Positions 1-9,187 of a DNA stretch of 12,985 bases are shown here, in pieces; the first letter of the stretch is position 1; the number at the start of each line of letters is the position of its first letter. Made by a program: the position numbers and the translations under genes. The stretch comes from Flavobacterium psychrophilum (GTDB taxonomy: Bacteria; Bacteroidota; Bacteroidia; Flavobacteriales; Flavobacteriaceae), in NCBI GenBank assembly GCA_945869365.1, contig CAMBOW010000058.1:1-12985 (forward strand), written 5' to 3'. The notes beneath the pieces were generated by a model. That model searched no databases, had not been told where the DNA came from, and saw only the letters and a list, made by a program, of their open reading frames with translations.

Positions 1-160
1 AAATCTACACCTCCGCTGCAAAAAACTTTTTGATTTTTTTTCACATCCATTTATCTGCAAATACGCTGGGATGGCTTTTGTTTTTCCCACAAAACCATTT
101 GTGTGTAATTTAATTTGGTTAAATTCGCGTCGAAAGTGAGAAAATAAAACAAAACATACC
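1..160. other. AT-rich leader upstream of the thiolase, no convincing gene
   Basis: This stretch holds homopolymer runs and no recognisable gene. A plus-strand frame ends at a TGA at 31-33 after ten unremarkable codons, which could be the tail of an upstream gene but has no recognisable sequence. On the minus strand an ATG at 50-48 opens a frame running off the left edge (about 16 codons visible, beginning MDVKKNQKVF), so a divergent gene start is possible but unsupported. The bases just before the thiolase ATG are A-rich without a Shine-Dalgarno motif, as is usual in Bacteroidota. A TAATTTGG at 111-118 resembles the Bacteroidota -7 box (TAnnTTTG) but lacks one spacer base and has no well-spaced -33 TTG, so I do not call a promoter. 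Confidence 0.5.
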
Positions 161-1339
161 ATGAACAGAAAAGTAGTTATTGTAGCTGCTGCCCGAACTC
201 CAATTGGAAGCTTTATGGGCGCTTTATCAACCGTTGCTGCACCTCAATTGGGAGCAGCAGCCATAAAAGGTGCTTTGGCACAAATCAATTTGGATCCTTC
301 CCTAGTAGATGAGGTTATTATGGGAAATGTGGTTCAAGCCGGAGTAGGTCAAGCGCCTGCTCGTCAAGCTGCCTTACACGCCGGTTTACCTAATTCTGTA
401 ATTGCAACCACCGTAAATAAAGTATGTGCTTCCGGAATGAAAGCCGTGATGCAAGGCGCGCAAGCCATTATGGCCGGTGATGCCGAGATTTTAGTAGCTG
501 GCGGAATGGAAAACATGAGTATGATTCCCCACTACACCCACCTGCGTAACGGCTATAAATTTGGACCTGCAACTTTGGTTGATGGCATGCAACGCGATGG
601 ATTATCTGATGCCTACGACAACCAAGCGATGGGTGTTTCTGCCGATTTATGTGCCTCAGAATACAACATTACTAGAGCAGCACAAGATGCCTTTGCCGTG
701 CAATCCTACGAGCGTTCTGCCCAAGCCTGGAACGAAGGAAAATTTGACGATGAAGTAGTGCCTGTTGCTGTTCCACAACGTCGTGGAGAACCTATCATTG
801 TGAATAAAGACGAAGAATATACCAATGTAAAATTGGACAAAATACCCAGTTTAAATCCGGCTTTTACCAAAGAAGGTACGGTTACTGCCGCCAATGCCTC
901 GACCATAAATGACGGTGCCGGTGCGGTAATTTTAATGAGCGAAGAAAAAGCGCTCGAACTGGGATTCACTCCCTTGGCCTACATTAAAAGCTACGCCGAT
1001 GCAGCACAGGAACCCAAATGGTTTACCACTGCGCCTGCCAAGGCTCTTCCCAAAGCTTTAGCCAAAGTTGGACTCACTGTTTCTGATGTTGATTTTTTTG
1101 AATTCAACGAAGCTTTTGCTGTAGTTGGATTGGCCAATGCTCAAATTTTAGGCTTAGACAATGCTAAAGTAAACGTAAATGGTGGCGCCGTTTCCCTTGG
1201 ACATCCGTTGGGCTGTTCGGGCGTGCGCATCATCATCACCCTAATCAATGTACTGAAACAAAATAATGCCAAATTGGGTGCTGCAGCCATTTGTAATGGT
1301 GGTGGTGGTGCCTCTGCTATTGTATTAGAACGCGCCTAA
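161..1339 (+). CDS. Acetyl-CoA C-acetyltransferase (thiolase)
   Basis: Thiolase of 392 residues, a normal length for the tetrameric cytoplasmic acetoacetyl-CoA thiolases. It catalyses reversible Claisen condensation of two acetyl-CoA to acetoacetyl-CoA. The nucleophile Cys89 lies in VNKVCASGMKA, the Asn of NEAFA is at 316, the base His348 is in SLGHPLG, and the second catalytic Cys378 is in CNGGGGAS. These positions match the numbering of the Zoogloea biosynthetic thiolase (C89, H348, C378), so the enzyme appears intact and active. The N-terminal domain spans about 1-260 and the C-terminal domain 270-392. The direction in vivo cannot be read from sequence: supply of acetoacetyl-CoA to the mevalonate route (which Flavobacteriia use) or breakdown of fatty and amino acids are both possible. 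The family does not fix substrate chain length, so I give no gene symbol. A C40 peptidase gene starts 16 nt after the stop, suggesting cotranscription. Confidence 0.95.
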   Translation: MNRKVVIVAAARTPIGSFMGALSTVAAPQLGAAAIKGALAQINLDPSLVDEVIMGNVVQAGVGQAPARQAALHAGLPNSVIATTVNKVCASGMKAVMQGAQAIMAGDAEILVAGGMENMSMIPHYTHLRNGYKFGPATLVDGMQRDGLSDAYDNQAMGVSADLCASEYNITRAAQDAFAVQSYERSAQAWNEGKFDDEVVPVAVPQRRGEPIIVNKDEEYTNVKLDKIPSLNPAFTKEGTVTAANASTINDGAGAVILMSEEKALELGFTPLAYIKSYADAAQEPKWFTTAPAKALPKALAKVGLTVSDVDFFEFNEAFAVVGLANAQILGLDNAKVNVNGGAVSLGHPLGCSGVRIIITLINVLKQNNAKLGAAAICNGGGGASAIVLERA

Positions 1340-1355
1340 TTAAACAAACAAAAAG

Positions 1356-2117
1356 ATGTTTGGAATTTGCAATTTAGCGGTAATCCCTCTTCGTTTAGAA
1401 CCTTCTGACCGGAGTGAAATCGTGTCGCAAATTTTGTTTGGAGAGCATTTTGAATTGCTGGAAAAACAGAAGCAATGGCGTAAAGTTAAATTGCATTTTG
1501 ATCAGTACGAAGGTTGGATAGACGAAAAACAATTTCAGCTACTGAATTCTGATGAATTTCATGCACTCAACCAATTACCAATAGCATTAAATGGTGATTT
1601 GGTAGAATACATCACTTATCCTCCCAACCAATTGCTACCTATTTCTTTGGGTGCCTCCTTGGCTTTTTTAACAATCGATGCTATAAATCAATCAGGATTA
1701 AGTTTTGATGGACAAATTCGCACAGGAGTTCAGCCAAAATCTAATTTGCTAGAAACGGCTTTCCTGTATTTGAATGCACCCTATTTGTGGGGCGGAAAAA
1801 CCCCTTTTGGAATTGATTGTTCTGGGTTTACCCAAATGGTGTACAAATTAAACGGCTATCATTTGCTAAGAGACGCTTCTCAGCAAGCTTCGCAAGGAAT
1901 TCCGTTGAGTTTTATCGAAGAAAGTGAAGCCGGCGATTTGGCCTTTTTTGACAACGACGAAGGGAAAATTATTCATGTTGGTATCATCATGGACGACAAT
2001 TATATCATTCATGCTAGCGGAAAAGTACGTGTAGATCGCTTGGATCATCTGGGCATTTACAACGCAGAGCTCAATAAACATACCCATAAACTACGGGTAA
2101 TTAAAAAAATAATTTAA
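1356..2117 (+). CDS. SH3b-NlpC/P60 (C40) peptidase, likely cytoplasmic muropeptide endopeptidase
   Basis: Protein of 253 residues. Residues about 1-65 form a bacterial SH3-like domain (conserved W...GWID pattern, EGWIDEKQF near 51-59), followed by a second SH3-like linker region to about 125. The C-terminal NlpC/P60 domain (about 128-253) has the typical YLWGGKTPFGIDCSGF entry with nucleophile Cys155, the general base His207 in IIHVGI, and the third polar residue His219 in YIIHASG. Known relatives with this layout are gamma-D-glutamyl-L-diamino acid endopeptidases (dipeptidyl-peptidase VI/YkfC type), which cut L-Ala-D-Glu-diamino acid peptides during peptidoglycan recycling. No signal peptide or lipobox is visible, which fits a cytoplasmic recycling enzyme rather than a wall hydrolase. 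The ATG at 1356 follows an A-rich leader 16 nt after the thiolase stop, so the two are probably one transcript. The exact substrate is inferred from family. Confidence 0.88.
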   Translation: MFGICNLAVIPLRLEPSDRSEIVSQILFGEHFELLEKQKQWRKVKLHFDQYEGWIDEKQFQLLNSDEFHALNQLPIALNGDLVEYITYPPNQLLPISLGASLAFLTIDAINQSGLSFDGQIRTGVQPKSNLLETAFLYLNAPYLWGGKTPFGIDCSGFTQMVYKLNGYHLLRDASQQASQGIPLSFIEESEAGDLAFFDNDEGKIIHVGIIMDDNYIIHASGKVRVDRLDHLGIYNAELNKHTHKLRVIKKII

Positions 2118-2190
2118 CTTTTGTTTACCTAAAATGCTAAAAATCATTACAATTATAATCTTATTTTAGCCTAATTTTTTAAATCATTCT

Positions 2191-5100
2191 ATGAAATCAA
2201 CCAAAATACTTTTGCTCAGTTTATTCTCTGTTGCCTTTTGCTTTGCACAGACCGAAGCCGACAAAGTAAAAATTATAGCTGAAACCAATGTTACAGAGCT
2301 CAATCGAATCGCTCCTATTTATGATTCGATCTACAAAGCTGATAAACGCAGGGCTATGGAATTGGCGGCCGTGAAAGGTTGGCAAGAATTTATTGCCAAA
2401 CCCAATGGAGGAATAGCCGAATTGGTGCGTGTAGACGAAAACGAAAACCCCGTATACTATACTACCGACAATGCAGGAGCTGCGATAACTACCCGAGCCA
2501 ATCGATTGAATACTGGTGGAAGTTTGGGCCTACAATTGGACGGTCAAAACATGACTATTGGTGTTTGGGACGGCGGAAAAGTGCGCAGTACACACCAGTT
2601 AATATCCGGAAGAGTAACTCAAGTGGATAGTCCTACCTCTGTTTCAGACCATGCCACGCATGTATCGGGAACTGTAATGGGAGGAACTGCCAGCGCTACG
2701 GCAAAAGGCATGGCCAGTCAAGCCAATTTGAGAGCCTACGATTGGACCACCGACACCTACGAAGTAACTCAGGCAGCTGCCAATGCTCTCTTGGTTTCCA
2801 ATCATTCTTACGGAAGCGATCCGGCCTCTGTCCCTGTATACAAGTGGGGGAAATATGATGCCGATGCCAAAGCATTTGATAACATCATGTATAATGCGCC
2901 CTATTATTTGTTTGTAAATTCGGCCGGAAATTCAAGAAACGCAGGATACAATACAACCAAAAATGGCTATGATTTATTGTCAGGCAAAAGCACATCCAAA
3001 AATGGAATCATTGTGGCGGCGGTAAATCAGGTGAGTAACTATACATCTGCAAACAGTGTAACGATGTCTAGCTTCAGTAGTTATGGACCTACCGATGATG
3101 GCCGAGTAAAACCAGATATCTGCGGAAAAGGCGTGAATGTTCGTTCGTGCACTTCTACCTCAGACAGCTCCTATTCTTCCTATAGCGGTACATCGATGTC
3201 ATCGCCCAACGTGGCAGGAACTTTACTTTTATTACAACAACATTTCAAAAATGTAAAAGGCGGATTCATGCGATCAGCTACTTTGCGTGGTTTGGCCATT
3301 CACACCGCCGATGAAGCGGGTTCGGCGATTGGTCCAGATTACAAATTTGGTTGGGGATTATTGAATGCGGAGCGTGCAGCGGTGCTCATTACCAATGACA
3401 ATGTAGATGCGATGATCAAAGAGAATACACTAAATCAGGCGGCTTCGTATACCTTTAATTTTGAACCCAACGATGTAACCAAAGCGATCAGCGGAACCAT
3501 TTGTTGGACTGATCCAACGGGAACCATCGTAAATAATTCAATTGTAGATTATTATGCGCCTGCATTAGTAAATGATTTAGATTTTAGAATTTCAAAATCA
3601 AATACAACCAACTTCCCCTGGAGATTAAATCCTGCAACAGTTACCGCTGCGGCCACAAAAGCCGATAACACAGTAGATAATGTAGAAAAAATTGAGGTAG
3701 CTGCCGGCGATGGAACCTATACGGTAACTATTAATCACAAGGGGAACCTCATGAATGCCTTGCAAAAATATTCGCTTTTGCTAAGCAACATCAAAGGCAA
3801 ACCAATTTTGCTTTCTTCGAATGAAGTGATGACCAACCGCGTTTGTTTGGGTTCTGCAACTACTTCATTTAATTTTCAACTAGAAGCCAATCCAACCTTT
3901 AGCGGTGTAGCGCAATTTAGTATCAACGGTTTGCCTGCCGGAGCTAGCGCTAGTTTCAACGCAGATTCTCTAACAGGATCTGGATCGAATTCAATTGTAT
4001 TGAGTGGTTTAGACGCCCTTACTGCGGGCACCTACAACCTCACTGTTACAGCTACAACTGGTGCAATTAGTACCGATCTATTTTATACCTTAATCATTCA
4101 AAGTCCACAAACAGTTGGCCCAGCACTTACTTCTCCGGTAAACACGGCCACTATTTCTGCCAATACAACCACATTAAACTGGGAAAACATAGGTGATAAT
4201 GTGGCCAGTTACAGCATCGAAGTTTCTACCGACGCAAGTTTTGGGACAGCGGTTCAAACCTATGCATCCTTAACAAATCAATTGAATTTAACCAATTTAT
4301 TTTACGGAACAACCTATTACTGGCGAGTAAAAGCAGCCAACGAATGTGGTTTTTCTGATTACTCAACCCCAAATTCGTTCACTACCAATTGCAGTTCCAA
4401 TTTAGTAGTTGCGGTTTCTAATGTGAGCATCAGCGGGGCAAGTTTCACTTGGACCAATCCAAATGGGGCAAGTTCATTTGAAGTTTTAGTAGTACCCGCA
4501 GGAAGTGGATCTACCGGAACCTATACTACCGTGAACAGCAATTCTTATACAATTGACGGATTAAATTCCTTTTCTTCCTATGATTTTTATGTACGATCCA
4601 GTTGTGCAGCAGGTACATTTTCTAACTTAGTAACTAATACATTCAACACATTAATCAATCACTGTGTAGATGGCGTATTTTTTGATTCGGGAGGCCCAAC
4701 GGCCAATTACAGCAACAGTGAATATTATACGACTACAATCAACCCAATTAATGCAGGCGACCAAGTATCGGTTACGTTTACGTCGTTTAATTTAGAAAAC
4801 GGCATTGATAGACTCACTATCTACAACGGACCCAGTACTACTTCTCCTTTTATCGTAGAGCAATACGGCTTTACCGGAACCAATTCACCGGGAACCGTTA
4901 CTTCTACCGATGCTTCAGGAAAATTGACTTTTGTGTTTTATTCAGACGGGGCTACTAACGCGCCAGGTTTTAACGCAACTGTAACCTGCGCCAATTTGGC
5001 CACCACCCAACTAACCAAAAGCAAATTTATCTACTACCCCAATCCGGTTCAAACTGTGTTGTATTTTGATGCCGTAGAAACTATTCAAACCATTAGCGCC

Positions 5101-5247
5101 TTCAATCTCTTGGGACAAATTGTTTTGCAGCAAAACGTAAACGACCGCAAGGCCATAATCAACACCGAAGCCTTAGTGCCAGGTACCTATTTGTTTAAAG
5201 TACAAACCACCTCGGCTACACAAACAGTGAAGATTAATAAAAAGTAA
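2191..5247 (+). CDS. Secreted subtilisin-like (S8) protease with FN3, CUB and T9SS sorting domains
   Basis: A 1018-residue extracellular serine endopeptidase. A Sec signal peptide occupies residues 1-19 (cleavage FA-Q), then an N-terminal extension to about 110. The S8 catalytic domain (about 115-400) shows Asp127 in GVWDGG, His154 in DHATHVSG, oxyanion Asn247 in SAGNS and Ser335 in GTSMSSP. Next comes a beta-barrel of the KP-43 subtilase kind (about 420-535, with CWTDPTG and ALVNDLDF), an Ig-like region (about 545-645), two fibronectin type III domains (about 648-731 and 734-820), a CUB-like domain bounded by cysteines (825 to about 934), and a type A T9SS sorting domain (945-1018, starting KFIYYPNPV, with NLLGQ, PGTYLFKV and a basic end). 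It is therefore expected to cross the outer membrane by T9SS, be cleaved at the C-terminal domain, and be released or attached to the surface. It is separated from the NlpC/P60 gene by 73 nt and followed by a strong hairpin, so it is probably its own unit or the last gene of the run. The natural substrate cannot be told. Confidence 0.95.
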   Translation: MKSTKILLLSLFSVAFCFAQTEADKVKIIAETNVTELNRIAPIYDSIYKADKRRAMELAAVKGWQEFIAKPNGGIAELVRVDENENPVYYTTDNAGAAITTRANRLNTGGSLGLQLDGQNMTIGVWDGGKVRSTHQLISGRVTQVDSPTSVSDHATHVSGTVMGGTASATAKGMASQANLRAYDWTTDTYEVTQAAANALLVSNHSYGSDPASVPVYKWGKYDADAKAFDNIMYNAPYYLFVNSAGNSRNAGYNTTKNGYDLLSGKSTSKNGIIVAAVNQVSNYTSANSVTMSSFSSYGPTDDGRVKPDICGKGVNVRSCTSTSDSSYSSYSGTSMSSPNVAGTLLLLQQHFKNVKGGFMRSATLRGLAIHTADEAGSAIGPDYKFGWGLLNAERAAVLITNDNVDAMIKENTLNQAASYTFNFEPNDVTKAISGTICWTDPTGTIVNNSIVDYYAPALVNDLDFRISKSNTTNFPWRLNPATVTAAATKADNTVDNVEKIEVAAGDGTYTVTINHKGNLMNALQKYSLLLSNIKGKPILLSSNEVMTNRVCLGSATTSFNFQLEANPTFSGVAQFSINGLPAGASASFNADSLTGSGSNSIVLSGLDALTAGTYNLTVTATTGAISTDLFYTLIIQSPQTVGPALTSPVNTATISANTTTLNWENIGDNVASYSIEVSTDASFGTAVQTYASLTNQLNLTNLFYGTTYYWRVKAANECGFSDYSTPNSFTTNCSSNLVVAVSNVSISGASFTWTNPNGASSFEVLVVPAGSGSTGTYTTVNSNSYTIDGLNSFSSYDFYVRSSCAAGTFSNLVTNTFNTLINHCVDGVFFDSGGPTANYSNSEYYTTTINPINAGDQVSVTFTSFNLENGIDRLTIYNGPSTTSPFIVEQYGFTGTNSPGTVTSTDASGKLTFVFYSDGATNAPGFNATVTCANLATTQLTKSKFIYYPNPVQTVLYFDAVETIQTISAFNLLGQIVLQQNVNDRKAIINTEALVPGTYLFKVQTTSATQTVKINKK

Positions 5248-5263
5248 GTGTTTACTTTATTGC

Positions 5264-5299
5264 ATAAAAAAAGCCATCTATGAAGATGGCTTTTTTTAT
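5264..5299. terminator. Bidirectional intrinsic terminator between convergent genes
   Basis: A perfect 15-bp inverted repeat lies at 5264-5278 and 5285-5299 with a 6-nt loop (TATGAA). The core is GCCATC/GATGGC, flanked by seven A on the left and seven T on the right. On the plus strand it reads as a GC-containing stem followed by a T run just after the protease stop (5247). On the minus strand it has the same form, just after the stop of the TPR gene (5318). It can therefore end transcription from both sides of this convergent junction. Confidence 0.88.
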
Positions 5300-5317
5300 T
5301 TGGTATTACCGAGTAAC

Positions 5318-6592
5318 TTATTTTTTACCAATTTTAGCTTTCAATGCTTTTTTCTTGTCCATCATTTCTAAGGCACTGTACACATTGAGTAAGGTTGTAC
5401 CGACATCTTCATTATTAGGATTCAATTCGTAGGCTTTCTCTAAATATGGAATCGATGACAGGAATAAACCGTCGCGTTGCTTTTTCAACACCTCATATTT
5501 TTTCATGTCTTTTTCTGAAGTACCCAATTTGTTCATGTCATCTACCAATTTTTTCTCTCCATCCAAAATAAGAATGGCTAAGTTTAAATAGGCATTGATG
5601 TAATCAGGCTTAATTTCGATGGCGCGCTTGTAGTATTGCTCAGCCGCTGCAGCATCAGTTTTTGAAGAGATTACGCCCAAATTGTATACCAAATCGGCAT
5701 CATTTGGGTTTTTGGCCAATACTTCTGAAATCAATTTTTTGTAGGTCACAAAATCTTGAAGTTTCAAATAAATATCTGCCTCAGCCAAGGTTAATGACGT
5801 ATCATCTGGGTTGGCTACACGAGCTTCGGCTAAGGCGGTTTTAGCTTCTTCGGTTTGGTTATTTTGTAATAAAATTAGCGCAATATTTTTGTAAATCTCA
5901 CCGCGTTTGGACGGAATCGCTTCGTCACGCGCATCGGTATACAATTTCAATTTTACTTTGCTGTCGCGATCTTCTTTTGATCCAAAAAACTCTTCTTGCT
6001 CGTTCAAGACATTCTTAGCGTAATACGCGGTGCCTTCGCCCGAATAGTTTAATCGTTTCAGCTCGTTGTAATAAGTCAATGCTGTGTCGTATTCTTGTGC
6101 GTTGACCGCATAACTGGCGGCGTAGTACAATTTTTCTACATCGGTTTTGTCTAATTCATAGGCCGCATATAGTAATTGTGCGCCTTCTTTGTAGTTCTTT
6201 TGGTTACCCGCTTCAACCGCCTTAGAAATCATGTTGCTTTTCACCGTGGCTAAAGCAGCATTTGATTGTTCTGAAAATTTGGCTTTTCCCGACTCCTTTT
6301 CTATTTCTAAAACTTGTTTGTAAGAATTGGCTGCCAGGGTCATATTGACTGTAGGATCTACATTTTTGTTGGCTAAATCGAGTGCGGCATTTCCTTTCAC
6401 AAAATGATATTGTGCTTTTTCGGCAGGTGTAGCAGCTGCCAATAAAGGTTCAGCTTGCGACAAACTAATTAGTGCTTCTGCCGCATTGCCATTTTTTAAG
6501 GCTTTTTCGGCGGCTTTAATTTGATCCTTTTGGGCATACGTAGTCATCGATAATACGAAAGCCGATGCAAGGATTACATACTTACTTTTCAT
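5318..6592 (-). CDS. Exported tetratricopeptide (TPR) repeat protein
   Basis: Protein of 424 residues with a Sec signal peptide (1-20, cleavage YA-Q), so it is probably periplasmic. The mature part is almost wholly helical with several TPR-like helix pairs. The clearest canonical unit is at about 300-345 (AEQYYKRAIEIKPDYINAYL), another at about 375-410 (PYLEKAYELNPNNEDV), and more diverged ones cover about 22-75, 135-185 and 230-290. Lys and Asn are frequent; no enzymatic motif is seen. TPR proteins act as scaffolds for protein-protein contacts, and the partner is unknown here. The start is 15 nt after the gyrA stop on the same strand, with no visible terminator or promoter between, so it is probably translated from the gyrA transcript. 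Transcription likely ends at the hairpin at 5264-5299. I do not recognise a named gene. Confidence 0.88.
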   Translation of the reverse strand: MKSKYVILASAFVLSMTTYAQKDQIKAAEKALKNGNAAEALISLSQAEPLLAAATPAEKAQYHFVKGNAALDLANKNVDPTVNMTLAANSYKQVLEIEKESGKAKFSEQSNAALATVKSNMISKAVEAGNQKNYKEGAQLLYAAYELDKTDVEKLYYAASYAVNAQEYDTALTYYNELKRLNYSGEGTAYYAKNVLNEQEEFFGSKEDRDSKVKLKLYTDARDEAIPSKRGEIYKNIALILLQNNQTEEAKTALAEARVANPDDTSLTLAEADIYLKLQDFVTYKKLISEVLAKNPNDADLVYNLGVISSKTDAAAAEQYYKRAIEIKPDYINAYLNLAILILDGEKKLVDDMNKLGTSEKDMKKYEVLKKQRDGLFLSSIPYLEKAYELNPNNEDVGTTLLNVYSALEMMDKKKALKAKIGKK

Positions 6593-6607
6593 GTTTATAA
6601 AATTTAA

Positions 6608-9145
6608 TTATTCTTCTGTTGTTTCTTCTGTTTCTGTGGCTTGTTCAGCTTCGTCAATTGCTTCAGCATCAGCTGAAGCCTCATCTTCGCTGCCTTCTGG
6701 AGCTTCTTCTTCTTTCATTACTTTGGTTACTGCTGCAATCGAGTCGTTACCTTTGATGTTAATCAAACGAACACCTTGTGTAGCGCGTCCCATTACACGC
6801 AAATCAGCCACATCCATTCGAATTGTGAGGCCTGATTTGTTGATGATCATCAAATCATCGGCGTCGGTTACGTTGTTGATCGAAACTAATTTTCCGGTTT
6901 TCTCGGTGATGTTCAAGGTTTTTACTCCTTTTCCACCGCGGTTGGTAATGCGGTATTCGTCCAAGCTGGAACGTTTTCCGTAGCCATTCTCGGCCACGAC
7001 CAAAATTTCACTAGTCATGTCATTTACCGACACCATTCCAATAACTTCATCCTGCTCATCGGCCAAGGTAATTCCGCGCACACCCGAGGCGGTTCTTCCC
7101 ATTGGGCGAGTTTTTCCTTCCTCAAAGCGCACCAATTTACCCGACTTAACGGCTAGTAATATTTGGCTTTCGCCGTTGGTCAATTTGGCTTCAAACAATT
7201 CGTCATCTTCGCGAATGGTAATTGCGGCAACTCCATTGACACGCGGTCTAGAATATTGCTCCAACGATGTTTTTTTTACGATACCTTGTTTGGTTACCAT
7301 GATTACATAGTGGTTGTTGATGTATTCGGTGTCCTTCAAATCTTTGGTGCAAATAAAGGCTTTTACTTTATCGTCACTTTCAATGTTGATCAAGTTTTGA
7401 ATGGCACGTCCTTTGCTGGTTTTGCTTCCTTCTGGAATTTCGTACACGCGCATCCAGAAACATTTTCCTTTTTGCGTAAAGAACATCATGTACTGGTGGT
7501 TGGTGGCTACATACATGTGCTCCAAGAAATCTTGGTCACGAGTTCCGGCACTTTTTTGGCCAACTCCTCCTCTATTTTGAGTTTTGTATTCGGATAAATT
7601 GGTGCGTTTAATGTAACCTGCATGCGAAATAGTAATCACCACGTTTTCATCGGCAATTAAATCTTCGATACTTACGTCACCACCAGCATATTCAATAGTT
7701 GAACGACGGTCGTCACCATATTTATCTCGAATTTCATTCAATTCGGTTTTGATGAGCTCCATGCGCAATTCTTTGCTTGCTAATAGGGCTTTCAATTCTT
7801 GAATCAATTTCATGATGTCTTCATACTCAGCACGCAATTTGTCTTGTTCCAGTCCAGTCAATTGACGCAAACGCATTTCCACAATGGCACGCGATTGAAT
7901 GTCGGACAAACTGAAACGAGTCATCAATTTTTCGCGGGCTTCGTCGGTGTTTTTAGAACTTCTAATCAGAGCAATTACTTCGTCAATGTTATCGGAAGCA
8001 ATGATTAATCCTTCTAAAATGTGGGCTCTTTCCTCGGCTTTGCGCAAATCGTATTTGGTTCTGCGCACCACCACATCGTGACGGTGTTCTACAAAATAGT
8101 GAATCAAATCTTTTAGATTCAACATTTGCGGACGTCCAGCCACCAAGGCAATGTTATTTACACTGAAAGAAGATTGCAGTTGAGTATATTTAAATAAGGT
8201 ATTCAATACGACATTTGGAACGGCATCGCGCTTCAAGATATACACGATACGCATCCCGTTTCGGTCTGATTCGTCCCGGATATTGGCAATGCCTTCAATT
8301 TTTTTATCGTTAACCAAATCAGCGGTTTTCTTGATCATATCCGCTTTGTTCACTTGGTAAGGAATTTCGGTCACGATGATTGATTCGCGGCCATCTACTT
8401 CCTCAAATCCTACTTTGGCACGCATCACGATTCGGCCTCTTCCGGTTTTGAATGCTTCGCGAACGCCATCATACCCATAAATCACACCGCCCGTAGGAAA
8501 ATCGGGTGCTTTTACATAATTGATCAATTCGTCAATTTCGATGTCGTTGTTGTCAATGTAGGCCAAGGTTCCGTCAATCACTTCACGCAAATTGTGTGGT
8601 GCCATATTGGTAGCCATCCCTACTGCAATTCCAGACGCGCCATTGATTAACAAATTCGGAACACGCGTGGGCATTACTTTGGGCTCGTATAAGGTGTCGT
8701 CAAAGTTTAACTGAAAATCTACCGTTTCTTTGTCAATGTCTGCCATAATGTCTTCTGACATCTTTTTCATACGGGCTTCCGTATAACGCATGGCAGCAGG
8801 GCTATCGCCATCTACCGAACCAAAGTTACCTTGGCCATCAATTAACAAATAACGCAAACTCCATTCTTGCGCCATACGCACCATGGCGTCATATACCGAA
8901 GTATCGCCGTGAGGATGGTACTTACCCAAAACCTCACCCACAATTCTTGCGGATTTTTTGTGCGCTTTATTAGAAAAAACGCCTAAATCATACATTCCAT
9001 AAAGTACTCTTCGATGTACTGGTTTCAAGCCATCTCTAACATCAGGAAGTGCTCTTGATACAATTACCGACATCGAATAATCGATGTAGGCTGATTTCAT
9101 TTCATCCTCAATGTTAATAGGAATTAACTTTTCTCCGTCAGACAT
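6608..9145 (-). CDS. gyrA: DNA gyrase subunit A
   Basis: Full-length GyrA, 845 residues. This subunit cuts and rejoins DNA in the A2B2 gyrase that introduces negative supercoils using ATP bound by GyrB. The winged-helix/tower/coiled-coil core covers about 1-500, with the catalytic Tyr121 in AAMRYTEAR (Tyr122 in E. coli) and Arg120 beside it. The quinolone-determining segment reads [10 protein letters not shown] (77-86): Thr82 and Asp86 stand at E. coli positions 83 and 87, both acceptable wild-type residues, so no resistance substitution is evident. The C-terminal beta-pinwheel (about 505-810) has repeated blades. The position of the GyrA-box reads QNRGGVG (523-529) rather than the consensus Q(R/K)RGG(R/K)G, and a later blade has TNRGGKG (734-740). 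The last 34 residues (812-845) are half Asp/Glu. An in-frame TAG lies one codon before the ATG, which fixes the start. ParC of topoisomerase IV is the alternative, but the GyrA-box-like segments and catalytic region favour GyrA. Confidence 0.96.
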   Translation of the reverse strand: MSDGEKLIPINIEDEMKSAYIDYSMSVIVSRALPDVRDGLKPVHRRVLYGMYDLGVFSNKAHKKSARIVGEVLGKYHPHGDTSVYDAMVRMAQEWSLRYLLIDGQGNFGSVDGDSPAAMRYTEARMKKMSEDIMADIDKETVDFQLNFDDTLYEPKVMPTRVPNLLINGASGIAVGMATNMAPHNLREVIDGTLAYIDNNDIEIDELINYVKAPDFPTGGVIYGYDGVREAFKTGRGRIVMRAKVGFEEVDGRESIIVTEIPYQVNKADMIKKTADLVNDKKIEGIANIRDESDRNGMRIVYILKRDAVPNVVLNTLFKYTQLQSSFSVNNIALVAGRPQMLNLKDLIHYFVEHRHDVVVRRTKYDLRKAEERAHILEGLIIASDNIDEVIALIRSSKNTDEAREKLMTRFSLSDIQSRAIVEMRLRQLTGLEQDKLRAEYEDIMKLIQELKALLASKELRMELIKTELNEIRDKYGDDRRSTIEYAGGDVSIEDLIADENVVITISHAGYIKRTNLSEYKTQNRGGVGQKSAGTRDQDFLEHMYVATNHQYMMFFTQKGKCFWMRVYEIPEGSKTSKGRAIQNLINIESDDKVKAFICTKDLKDTEYINNHYVIMVTKQGIVKKTSLEQYSRPRVNGVAAITIREDDELFEAKLTNGESQILLAVKSGKLVRFEEGKTRPMGRTASGVRGITLADEQDEVIGMVSVNDMTSEILVVAENGYGKRSSLDEYRITNRGGKGVKTLNITEKTGKLVSINNVTDADDLMIINKSGLTIRMDVADLRVMGRATQGVRLINIKGNDSIAAVTKVMKEEEAPEGSEDEASADAEAIDEAEQATETEETTEE

Positions 9146-9187
9146 ATTCTAGTTAGTTTAAAATTTATTTTGTGTAAAAAAATCTCG

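Noticed and set aside
1..50. Possible divergent minus-strand gene beginning at the ATG at 50-48.
   Set aside because: Only about 16 codons are visible, with no recognisable sequence and no promoter or ribosome-binding context.
2191..2250. Lipoprotein signal on the protease, because a Cys occurs at residue 17.
   Set aside because: The residues before it (VAF) do not fit a lipobox, and the Ala-Gln junction two residues later fits ordinary signal peptidase I cleavage.
7163..7597. A 144-codon plus-strand frame inside gyrA.
   Set aside because: It lies wholly antisense to a well-conserved gyrA segment and has the composition expected of a complementary-strand shadow.
8884..8917. Possible quinolone-resistance substitution in GyrA, because Thr rather than Ser occupies the E. 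coli position 83.
   Set aside because: Thr is a normal wild-type residue at this position in several susceptible genera, and the Asp at the position of E. coli 87 is intact.
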